Source: Microthrixaceae bacterium (GTDB taxonomy: Bacteria; Actinomycetota; Acidimicrobiia; Acidimicrobiales; Acidimicrobilacustridaceae). From it: a stretch of 16,198 nucleotides of DNA. Below the pieces are notes generated by a model. That model was given only the letters and a program-made list of their open reading frames with translations. It did no database searches and was not told the DNA's origin. Positions 1 to 6,049 of the stretch are shown piece after piece (within the stretch, counting starts at the first letter, position 1; the number at the start of each line of letters is the position of its first letter). Where the stretch lies: positions 1 through 16,198 of the forward strand of contig JAHFUU010000008.1 of NCBI GenBank assembly GCA_023264915.1. Reading direction: 5' to 3'. The position numbers and the translations under genes are program-made.

Positions 1-608
1 TCGACGACGCGATCCCAGTCGCGGTCATCGAAGGATGGTTGGTTCCAAAGATGCGGCAGCCGTCTCGCGTCGAACCGCTCAGGCGATCCGGCGGAGAAGC
101 CTCCCTCCATGGTCCGGCCCGCTTGGTCGCCCCAGGCGTCAGCGATGAGACCACGCCAGCTCTGGTCGGACACGACCGAGGATGAGTCACCCAGGTCAGC
201 CTCCAGCACGAACGCGCCGCCCCCCAATCCAAAGGTGGGGTTGACCGGCATCCACCATGCAGTCGGTTGACCGTAGTAGCGGACGAGGACGGCGAGGGTG
301 TTGTCACCCGCTACGAGGAACGGCGCGATGTCGATGAGGTCATAGTGGAGCCGCCTCGGGTTGGCGCGCACGGGGCCTCGGGCGGCCTCCTCACCGTTGA
401 GCCAGATCACATACCGCGAGTCGCCGGTGAAGCGCGCTACTGCCCGCGCGGGCACGGCCGCCACGCGGAACGAATGGCGCATGCAGGCCCAACTCCTTGC
501 GGCCGTGCGGTCGATGTCGGGGCTTGCGTCACCGTTGATGCCGATGGGCGGGTACTCCGGCCATATCCACCGCCCGCGCCATCTCTGACCGCCGAATGGA
601 TTGTCCAA
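1..608 (-). CDS. alpha-L-rhamnosidase-like glycoside hydrolase, N-terminal part (cut by the window edge)
   Basis: An open minus-strand frame of 202 codons starts at TTG (608-606) and leaves the window at base 1 without a stop. The start is fixed by a strong Shine-Dalgarno AAGGAGG at 615-621, 6 nt upstream. An in-frame TGA lies a few codons further up, with no other start codon in between. The translation opens with WRGRWIWPEYPP and later reads SRYVIWLNGEEAARGP, then LHYDLIDIAPFLVAGDNTLAVLVRYYG in two blocks. This is the pattern of the beta-sandwich N-terminal domain of GH78-type alpha-L-rhamnosidases (W-I-W opening, RY..W.NG, YD..D...L..G.N..AVLV). The enzyme would release terminal rhamnose from glycans or glycosides. 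No signal peptide is visible, so it is probably cytoplasmic. The catalytic domain lies outside the window, so family membership rests on this domain alone; another enzyme carrying the same domain is possible. Confidence 0.72.
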   Translation of the reverse strand, partial: MDNPFGGQRWRGRWIWPEYPPIGINGDASPDIDRTAARSWACMRHSFRVAAVPARAVARFTGDSRYVIWLNGEEAARGPVRANPRRLHYDLIDIAPFLVAGDNTLAVLVRYYGQPTAWWMPVNPTFGLGGGAFVLEADLGDSSSVVSDQSWRGLIADAWGDQAGRTMEGGFSAGSPERFDARRLPHLWNQPSFDDRDWDRVV

Positions 609-622
609 CTCACACCTCCTTG

Positions 623-645
623 GTTGCCATGAGCATCATGGCAAC
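623..645. promoter_or_regulatory. 23-bp perfect palindrome, candidate operator of the rhamnosidase gene
   Basis: Two 10-base arms, GTTGCCATGA (623-632) and TCATGGCAAC (636-645), are exact reverse complements around GCA. The site ends 1 bp before the Shine-Dalgarno of the minus-strand glycoside hydrolase gene. A dyad of this length and position is typical of operators for LacI-, GntR- or ROK-type sugar regulators. The regulator is not in the window, so its identity is inference. The arms also spell CATGATG and CATGG start-like strings on the minus strand, but the short frame they open ends after nine codons. Confidence 0.6.
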
Positions 646-689
646 TTTGAGCGTCGCGTGCTCGTGCGAGTGCTGGCCGACCGACGTTG

Positions 690-710
690 CGGACCTGACC
701 ACAAGGTCCG
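690..710. promoter_or_regulatory. inverted repeat in the divergent intergenic region
   Basis: CGGACCT (690-696) and AGGTCCG (704-710) are exact inverted repeats separated by GACCACA. The element lies between the divergent rhamnosidase and acyl-CoA dehydrogenase genes, about 39 bp before the dehydrogenase start. It could be an operator (for example of a TetR-family fatty-acid regulator) or a chance hairpin. No T-tract follows, which argues against a terminator. Confidence 0.35.
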
Positions 711-734
711 GTCGCGTCCACCGCTGAGATTGCG

Positions 735-740
735 TACCCT
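735..740 (+). promoter_or_regulatory. putative -10 box of the acyl-CoA dehydrogenase gene
   Basis: TACCCT matches the actinobacterial TANNNT -10 pattern and ends 8 bases before the ATG at 749. No purine-rich ribosome binding site precedes that ATG. Together these suggest a leaderless mRNA starting at or near the A of the start codon. No convincing -35 box is visible. Confidence 0.4.
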
Positions 741-748
741 TTCCGGCG

Positions 749-2545
749 ATGACTGACTACCAGCCCCCTTTCCGCGACATCGGATTCGTGCTCGACCACC
801 TCGTAGACATGGACGAGCTGTGCCAGCTCGAGCCCTTCAAGCACACCGATCCAGCCACGATCAAGGGCGTTCTCGAGGAGTACGGCCGGTTCGTGGCGGA
901 CCAGGTCGCCCCTTTGAACCGCATCGGCGACGAGCAGGGCAGCGTGCACGACCCGGTCACAGGCTCGGTAGCGACGCCCGACGGGTTCGCTGATGCCTAC
1001 CGGCAGTACGTAGCGGCGGGCTGGGGGGCGGTGCCCTTCCCCGCCGAGTACGGCGGGGGCGGATTCCCGTGGGTCATGGGGATGGCGATGCAGGAGATCA
1101 TCACCTCGGCGAACATGGCGTTCTCGATGGCGCCCCTTCTCACCCAAGGCGCGATCGAGATGCTCCTCGAGCATGGCAGCGAGGAGCAGAAGGAGATCTA
1201 CGTGCAGAAGATGGTCACCGGTGAGTGGTCCGGGACCATGAACCTGACCGAACCACAGGCAGGTTCTGACCTCGGGGCGATCCGCACCAAGGCCGTCAAG
1301 CAGGACGACGGCACCTACCTGATCACCGGGACCAAGATCTTCATCACCTTCGGCGAGCACGACATGGCCGACAACATCGTGCATCTCGTGCTTGCCCGCA
1401 CGCCCGACGCGCCCCCTGGGACCAAGGGCATCTCGTGCTTCGTCGTGCCCAAGTTGATGGTGAACGACGATGGCAGCGTCGGGGCCCGAAACGACCTCAA
1501 GTGCGTCTCGATCGAGCACAAGCTCGGGATCAAGGCGAGTCCCACCTGCGTCATGTCCTATGGCGACAACGGCGGCGCCGTCGGCTACCTGATCGGCGAA
1601 GAGAACCAGGGCATGCGGTACATGTTCACGATGATGAACAACGCCCGGCTGTCGGTGGGTCTCGAAGGCATGTCAGTGGCTGAGCGCGCTTACCAGGACA
1701 GCCGCCAGTATGCCCAAGAGCGCCGGCAGGGCCGCGCCCTCGGTTCGGAGGCGGGCGAGCAGTCTCTGATCGTCGAGCATCCCGACGTGCGTCGCATGTT
1801 GATGACCCAGAAGGCCCTCGTCGAGGCCATGAGAGCGGTCATCTACGTCGAGGCCGAGTCGATCGACCTCGCTCGTCACCACCCCGACCCGGAGATGCGC
1901 GAGGTCAAGCGCGATCTGGTCGAGCTGCTCACGCCAGTGGCCAAGGCCTGGTGCACCGACATGGGCGTCGAGGTGGCTTCTCTTGCCATCCAGGTGTATG
2001 GCGGGATGGGCTTCATGGAGGAATCAGGGGTGCCCCAGCACTTCCGTGACGTGCGGATCACGCCGATCTACGAGGGCACCAACGGGATTCAGGGCATGGA
2101 CCTCGTCGGTCGCAAGCTGCCCCTCAAGGGAGGCGGGGTTGTCACCGAGTTCCTCTCGATGATCGCGAGCCTTGACCCGGTCCTGTTGAGGCATGGAACG
2201 CGGCTCAAGCCGGTCCGCTCCCATCTTGCCGAAGCACTCACCACCCTGGCTGACACTACCCACTGGATCCTGGAGCACGGCATGGATGACCCGCGCGACG
2301 CCCTCGCGGGAGCCACCCCGTACCTTCGGATGTTCAGCCTGGTGACAGCGGGCTGGCTGATGGCGCGCCAGGCTCTGGTGGCAAAGACCGCGCTCGACAA
2401 CGGCGAGAGCGACCCGAGCATCGAGGCCAAGCTGGCCACGGCGCTGTTCTTCTGCGAGCACATACTCCCGGCCGCCAACGGTCTCGCGCCAGCGGTCACG
2501 GCTGGCTTCGCCAGCACGATGGCCGTCCCGCCCGAGCTCCTTTGA
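749..2545 (+). CDS. acyl-CoA dehydrogenase, long (~600-residue) class
   Basis: FAD-dependent dehydrogenase that introduces the alpha,beta double bond into an acyl-CoA and passes electrons to electron-transfer flavoprotein. The 598-residue product has the N-terminal helical domain, the middle beta domain beginning with MNLTEPQAGSDLGAI (from residue 164), and the C-terminal helical domain with YGGMGFMEE and ITPIYEGTNGIQ. Glu442 in that last motif matches the usual catalytic base position. About 150 residues follow the core, as in the long subgroup with an extra C-terminal domain that includes the DmdC-type 3-methylthiopropionyl-CoA dehydrogenases. The substrate cannot be read from sequence, and no dmd or beta-oxidation partner is adjacent. 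The ATG at 749 lacks a Shine-Dalgarno but has a -10 box 8 bases upstream. The gene ends 61 bp before lgt. Confidence 0.93.
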   Translation: MTDYQPPFRDIGFVLDHLVDMDELCQLEPFKHTDPATIKGVLEEYGRFVADQVAPLNRIGDEQGSVHDPVTGSVATPDGFADAYRQYVAAGWGAVPFPAEYGGGGFPWVMGMAMQEIITSANMAFSMAPLLTQGAIEMLLEHGSEEQKEIYVQKMVTGEWSGTMNLTEPQAGSDLGAIRTKAVKQDDGTYLITGTKIFITFGEHDMADNIVHLVLARTPDAPPGTKGISCFVVPKLMVNDDGSVGARNDLKCVSIEHKLGIKASPTCVMSYGDNGGAVGYLIGEENQGMRYMFTMMNNARLSVGLEGMSVAERAYQDSRQYAQERRQGRALGSEAGEQSLIVEHPDVRRMLMTQKALVEAMRAVIYVEAESIDLARHHPDPEMREVKRDLVELLTPVAKAWCTDMGVEVASLAIQVYGGMGFMEESGVPQHFRDVRITPIYEGTNGIQGMDLVGRKLPLKGGGVVTEFLSMIASLDPVLLRHGTRLKPVRSHLAEALTTLADTTHWILEHGMDDPRDALAGATPYLRMFSLVTAGWLMARQALVAKTALDNGESDPSIEAKLATALFFCEHILPAANGLAPAVTAGFASTMAVPPELL

Positions 2546-2572
2546 GGTCACCACGCCTCCGCGACGCCGTGC

Positions 2573-2600
2573 TTGTCCAGCCGCGGGTGCGGGGTAACGT
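2573..2600 (+). promoter_or_regulatory. putative promoter of lgt
   Basis: A -35-like TTGTCC (2573-2578) is followed after 16 bp by TAACGT (2595-2600), a TANNNT -10 box. The box ends 6 bases before the GTG at 2607 and 9 before the ATG at 2610. With no Shine-Dalgarno in the gap, this again suggests a leaderless or nearly leaderless transcript, separate from the upstream dehydrogenase gene. Confidence 0.5.
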
Positions 2601-2606
2601 CAGCCG

Positions 2607-3572
2607 GTGATGGTCGACTCCATGGTCTTCGACGTCATCGCGTCGATCCCAAGCCCTTCCTCGAGCCGCCTTGGCCCGTTCACGGCCTACGGCCTGATGA
2701 TCGCTACGGGCGTCGTCCTTGCTGTCTTGCTGGCCCGGCGCCGTTGGGCTGACAGGGGAGGCGATCCCGAAGACATGGTGAGCATCGCGCTCTGGGCCGT
2801 ACCTTCGGGCCTGGTGGGTGCGCGGCTGTACCACGTCATCACTGACAACCAGAAGTACCGGGACAACTGGCTGGACGCGTTGAAGGTCTGGCAGGGGGGC
2901 CTCGGCATTCCCGGCGGGATACTCGTCGGGGTGGGTGTGGGCGTGTACGTGGCTAACCGCAAGGGGCTGCGGTTGGCCCCGGGCCTTGACTCGGTGGCGC
3001 CGTGCCTGCCGCTGGCACAAGCGATCGGCAGGTTGGGCAACTACTTCAACCAGGAGCTCTTCGGACGCCCGACCGACCTGCCCTGGGGGTTGGAGATCGA
3101 TCCGGGGCACCGGCCAGTCGAGTACGTGCAGTTCGCCACCTATCACCCGACGTTCCTCTATGAGATGCTGTGGAACCTGGCGCTGTGCGGCTTCTTGATC
3201 TGGATCGACAAGAAGCGAGTGCTCCGACCCGGCCGGGTCTTCGCGCTGTACGTCGGTGGCTACTTCCTCGGACGCCTGTGGGTCGAGTCCCTGCGATCTG
3301 ACGAGGCCAACGTGATCCACGGGCTGCGGGTCAACATCTGGACCTCGTTGGTCTGCATTGCCGGCGCGGCACTGTTCCTGGTGATCGGCGGTGTCAGGCG
3401 CCGCCCCGGCGACAGTGACGACCCGTACCTCGGCGGCGAGAGCTTCGGCACTGCGCAGGACCCAGAGGTCGCCGCCACCGGAGCTGAGCGGCACGACCCT
3501 GAAGAGCCGACCGGTGTCGAGCCAAGCGAGCCACGAGGGCCCGACGGCGTTGGATCTGCCCCAGGTCCTTAG
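2607..3572 (+). CDS. lgt: prolipoprotein diacylglyceryl transferase
   Basis: Transfers the diacylglyceryl group of phosphatidylglycerol to the lipobox cysteine of prolipoproteins, in the cytoplasmic membrane. The 321-residue protein is multi-pass and carries the Lgt signature GRLGNYFNQELFGRPT (Arg142 and Asn145 match essential Arg143 and Asn146 of E. coli Lgt). It also has YHPTFLYE (179-186) and, near the last helix, FLGRLWVESLR. The GGLGIPGG stretch has proline where E. coli has His103; actinobacterial Lgts often lack that histidine. The last ~50 residues are a charged Pro/Gly-rich cytoplasmic tail common in actinobacterial versions. The start may be GTG 2607 or the adjacent ATG 2610, and a TANNNT box just upstream fits a leaderless message. 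The stop overlaps the stop of the convergent small gene. Confidence 0.95.
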   Translation: MMVDSMVFDVIASIPSPSSSRLGPFTAYGLMIATGVVLAVLLARRRWADRGGDPEDMVSIALWAVPSGLVGARLYHVITDNQKYRDNWLDALKVWQGGLGIPGGILVGVGVGVYVANRKGLRLAPGLDSVAPCLPLAQAIGRLGNYFNQELFGRPTDLPWGLEIDPGHRPVEYVQFATYHPTFLYEMLWNLALCGFLIWIDKKRVLRPGRVFALYVGGYFLGRLWVESLRSDEANVIHGLRVNIWTSLVCIAGAALFLVIGGVRRRPGDSDDPYLGGESFGTAQDPEVAATGAERHDPEEPTGVEPSEPRGPDGVGSAPGP

Positions 3573-3865
3573 AGCGCCCTCTCGCTCGCGAGCACTGAGA
3601 GAAGCGACTCTGCTCGGTCTGCGATCCTTGATGCACGGTAGGTCGCGTCGACACGGGCGGCCTGCTCGCGCACACCGACTGCCACCTCGTTGCGAGATCC
3701 GGAGTCCTCCCAAGTGTTCGATGCACGAAGTCGCCGCGCGGCAGCGCCGTAGTCGGCAATTGCATCGGGTCGCGCACCTTCGTGCAGGCCCGCATTGGTG
3801 CGCATCCGCCGGCAGGCCTCACGGTGAGCCAGTCGGTCAGCCGTGTTGGTCATCAACGTCGTCAT
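3569..3865 (-). CDS. small hypothetical helical protein
   Basis: I do not recognise the family. The 98-codon frame begins at ATG 3865-3863 behind GGCGGCAAGGCG. An alternative GTG start at 3940 would add 25 residues rich in Gly, Glu and Phe. The sequence is charged and looks entirely helical (ADRLAHREACRRMRT, then IADYGAAARRLRASNTW and RIADRAESLLSVLASE), with no signal peptide or membrane segment. Third-position GC is roughly 70 percent, a little lower than in its neighbours. Its stop TAA (3571-3569) overlaps the lgt stop on the other strand, a tight convergent layout that supports reality. It lies downstream of the kinase gene on the same strand. Function is unknown; it could still be a fortuitous frame. 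Confidence 0.55.
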   Translation of the reverse strand: MTTLMTNTADRLAHREACRRMRTNAGLHEGARPDAIADYGAAARRLRASNTWEDSGSRNEVAVGVREQAARVDATYRASRIADRAESLLSVLASERAL

Positions 3866-3953
3866 CGCCTTGCCGCCTTCTTCGTCGCCGAACCGCTCGC
3901 CACCGAACGGCTCTTGGTGACCAACAACATCGGGGCCCACGGCCGGGACCCAT

Positions 3954-3992
3954 AGGGGGCAGCGGTCACACAGAGGGGGTCAGCCGTCACAG
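3954..3992. repeat. two imperfect ~19-bp direct repeats
   Basis: AGGGGGCAGCGGTCACACAG begins at 3954, and AGGGGGTCAGCCGTCACAG begins at 3974, a 20-base period with three small differences. They lie in the intergenic gap between the minus-strand kinase gene and the small helical gene, just upstream of that gene's GTG alternative start. A tandem binding site for a regulator is possible; chance duplication is equally so. Confidence 0.35.
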
Positions 3993-4072
3993 CGCCTTTC
4001 AGCAGGAACGCGGCACGAGCACCCCCTTTGGTGCCCCGAAGGCTGAGGTCGACGACCGGCGGTTCAGAGAGG

Positions 4073-5155
4073 TCAGCCGCTGAGGGGAGGTGCCGCACCT
4101 TCGGGCACCCCGGCGATAGGGCCGGTTGCGAACGCCGCGTCCATGCTCATCTGATCAAAGGACTCACGGCCCGCGAGCCGATGCAGATGGCTGTTCTCGC
4201 GGAGCACGAGGTCGAGTCGGTTGTAGGGGTGGTACTTGGACAGCTCGCGGGGCGGTCGGGGCGGTGGGAACAACAACAGCTCACGGATGTCATATGCGAT
4301 GCAGTAGATGATCGTGCGCTCGAAGGCGTTCGGCGCTGAGAACAGCTCGGGGTAGTCAGCCGCCAGCCAGTAGGGGATGGGCGCGTAGTCCTCTGTGCGG
4401 GTGAGGTGCTCGTAGTCGTCGGCCACATGCAAGAAGGGGTACGCGCAGAAGCGCAAGAAGATGTCCAGATCGACGTCTCGGGGTGCGCCATGTGACCACT
4501 CGAAGTCGAGCAAGGCGGTGATCTGCTGCCCGTCCCAGAGGACGTTCTCGAAGTGGAGGTCGCCGTGGACCAGATGGGAGGTGTCAAAGGCGCCAAGCAC
4601 CCAGGACGTGTCAAGAACAATCTGGCGGAGCCTGTCTATGAACCAGCTCTCGACATGTTGGAGGGCAGCGGCTTTGTCAAGAGCAGACAGGAGCGGATCC
4701 GCGGCGTTGAAGCTGGTTCCGCCGATGAGCTGGGGTGTGTCGATCTCGGGCAGATCGGCGGGACACCGCACTCCGTGGAGCGATCGCAGGATCTTGCTCA
4801 GCTGCCGGGTCGATTCTCGCCGCTCTTCGACGGTCATCGTCGGCCACGCTCTGCTGAGGATCGTTCCACGATGACGCCTGAGGATGAGCCAATCTGCGCC
4901 CAGCTGCCCACCGTATGCAATGACCTCGGGATAGTTGACCGATGCAGGCAGATGGGGGCCGAGGGCAGCCTCCCTTCTGAGCCTCTGGTTGGGTTGGCGG
5001 TTGACACGGACAACGAAGTCCGGAGACAGCCAGACCTCGTTCGTGACGCTGCTGGCCCTTTCGAGAGGCGCGTGCGCGTCAAGCCCGGCCTCCATCAGGG
5101 CGCGGCGGGCCCTGGCCATGGCAAAGGTGTCGTTCACCTGTGGTGATGCCCGCAT
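4073..5155 (-). CDS. aminoglycoside phosphotransferase (APH)-family kinase
   Basis: A protein-kinase-fold small-molecule phosphotransferase of about 360 residues. The catalytic loop is HLVHGDLHFENVLW, with Asp199 (from the ATG at 5155) as the catalytic base. It is followed by ITALLDFEWSHGAPRDVDLD, whose Asp217 is the metal ligand. Upstream, FVVRVNRQ resembles the ATP-lysine region, with arginine or asparagine in place of the usual lysine. Such chromosomal homologs commonly act on sugars, amino alcohols or unknown metabolites, so an antibiotic-resistance role is not implied. The frame is open to 5278, but those extra 41 residues contain an intergenic hairpin and look non-coding. ATG 5155 has only a weak GGGAAA upstream, and the ATG at 5119, preceded by AGGTGA, is an alternative. 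The substrate is unknown. Confidence 0.82.
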   Translation of the reverse strand: MRASPQVNDTFAMARARRALMEAGLDAHAPLERASSVTNEVWLSPDFVVRVNRQPNQRLRREAALGPHLPASVNYPEVIAYGGQLGADWLILRRHRGTILSRAWPTMTVEERRESTRQLSKILRSLHGVRCPADLPEIDTPQLIGGTSFNAADPLLSALDKAAALQHVESWFIDRLRQIVLDTSWVLGAFDTSHLVHGDLHFENVLWDGQQITALLDFEWSHGAPRDVDLDIFLRFCAYPFLHVADDYEHLTRTEDYAPIPYWLAADYPELFSAPNAFERTIIYCIAYDIRELLLFPPPRPPRELSKYHPYNRLDLVLRENSHLHRLAGRESFDQMSMDAAFATGPIAGVPEGAAPPLSG

Positions 5156-5227
5156 GTCATGTTTCCCAAACCCGATTCCGCGTGCTTCGCGTGTGGTCAG
5201 CCTCCAGACTACGCGGACCTCCGGGCT

Positions 5228-5246
5228 CACCGGGTCTTTCCCGGTG
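5228..5246. promoter_or_regulatory. hairpin in the divergent kinase / peroxidase intergenic region
   Basis: CACCGGG (5228-5234) and CCCGGTG (5240-5246) form a perfect 7-bp GC stem around TCTTT. It lies about 70 bp upstream of the kinase start and 36 bp before the peroxidase -35 box. No T-tract follows on either strand, so a terminator is unlikely. It may be an operator or a structured 5' leader element. Confidence 0.35.
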
Positions 5247-5281
5247 TCGCCCCCCGACCGCGTTGGTCCGTGCCGCACTCG

Positions 5282-5309
5282 TTGGAGGTTCTGATCGGCT
5301 CAGTAGGCT
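5282..5309 (+). promoter_or_regulatory. putative promoter of the glutathione peroxidase gene
   Basis: TTGGAG (5282-5287) and TAGGCT (5304-5309) are separated by 16 bp. A start site near 5316 would give a leader of about 40 nt containing the AGGAGG ribosome binding site (5343-5348), 6 nt before the ATG. Confidence 0.5.
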
Positions 5310-5354
5310 GCTTCGGAAGCGGCCTGGGTCCTGGCCGGCTACAGGAGGTGCGCC

Positions 5355-5930
5355 ATGTCGCTCTATGACATCCCGATCCGAAGCCTCGACGGGGAACCCG
5401 GTCTCCTCCAGAGTCAGCGGGGCAGGGTCGCAATGGTCGTGAACGTCGCCTCTCGCTGCGGCCTGACCCCCCAGTACGAAGCCCTGGTGAAGCTTCACAG
5501 GCGCTATGCCGACCGTGGCTTCTGCGTCATCGGCATACCATGCAACCAGTTCCTCAACCAAGAACCTGGGTCACCAGAGGAGATACGGGAGTTCTGCTCC
5601 AGCACCTACGGGGTCGACTTCCCGCTCGCTGAGAAGGTCGATGTGAACGGCGAGAACCGTCATCCCCTCTATGACCAACTCACACGGATCGCTTATGCCT
5701 CGGGGGCACCGGCAGGCGACATCCTGTGGAACTTCGAGAAGTTCGTCGTGTCTGCCGACGGGGAGGTCATAGGTCGTTTCAGGCCCCAAACCGAGCCAGA
5801 TGACGAACGGATCGTCGCACTGATCGAGCAGAGCCTCCCTTCAAGCAGCGCCGGAGGACCCGCATCGAGCCAAGGGCCTGCGTCAGAGGACGACCACGAT
5901 GACCATGGACGGGTAACAAATCCCCGGTGA
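5355..5930 (+). CDS. glutathione peroxidase-family thiol peroxidase
   Basis: Reduces hydrogen peroxide and organic hydroperoxides in the cytoplasm. The ~160-residue thioredoxin-fold core carries the peroxidatic Cys35 in NVASRCGLTPQY, the catalytic Gln69 in PCNQFLNQEPGS, and Trp125-Asn126 in ILWNFEKFVV. Cys81 in EFCSSTYGVDFP sits where 2-Cys, thioredoxin-dependent members keep their resolving cysteine. It is therefore more likely thioredoxin-linked than glutathione-linked; many actinobacteria lack glutathione. The family's usual NQFG[GK]Q reads NQFLNQ here. The final ~30 residues are a Ser/Gly/Asp-rich tail with DDHDDH, not part of the fold. The start is well fixed by AGGAGG 6 nt upstream. The gene is divergent from the APH-like kinase. 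Confidence 0.92.
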   Translation: MSLYDIPIRSLDGEPGLLQSQRGRVAMVVNVASRCGLTPQYEALVKLHRRYADRGFCVIGIPCNQFLNQEPGSPEEIREFCSSTYGVDFPLAEKVDVNGENRHPLYDQLTRIAYASGAPAGDILWNFEKFVVSADGEVIGRFRPQTEPDDERIVALIEQSLPSSSAGGPASSQGPASEDDHDDHGRVTNPR

Positions 5931-6049
5931 GACCTCTAGTGGAGCCCTGGTGATGCCGACGGTAAAAGGGCCTCCGCGCGACCTCGCGACGGCGCGTCCG
6001 GGGTGCATACTCAACAAGACAGGCGCCGACCGCCTGACCTGCAACGGGG

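Noticed and set aside
610..640. Nine-codon minus-strand frame (MMLMATKEV) before the rhamnosidase start
   Set aside because: Its codons come from the palindrome arms and the Shine-Dalgarno of the real gene; no ribosome binding site of its own.
437..1519. Long minus-strand open frame (360 codons) opposite the acyl-CoA dehydrogenase
   Set aside because: It overlaps both the dehydrogenase gene and the glycoside hydrolase gene in another frame; its His/Asp/Arg-rich translation is typical of antisense shadows in high-GC DNA.
2496..3713. Long minus-strand open frame (405 codons) opposite lgt
   Set aside because: Antisense to a clear lgt gene, Arg/Gln-rich, no recognisable motif.
3391..4083. Plus-strand open frame after lgt (230 codons)
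   Set aside because: It begins inside lgt in another frame and is Arg/Ser/Pro-rich; the minus-strand small gene is the better reading of this stretch.
4073..5155. Antibiotic resistance gene on the strength of the APH fold
   Set aside because: The fold is shared by many metabolic kinases, and there is no mobile-element context or specific resemblance to a resistance enzyme.
5156..5278. N-terminal extension of the APH-like kinase
   Set aside because: The extra 41 residues are encoded across an intergenic hairpin, look non-coding, and are not needed for the kinase fold.
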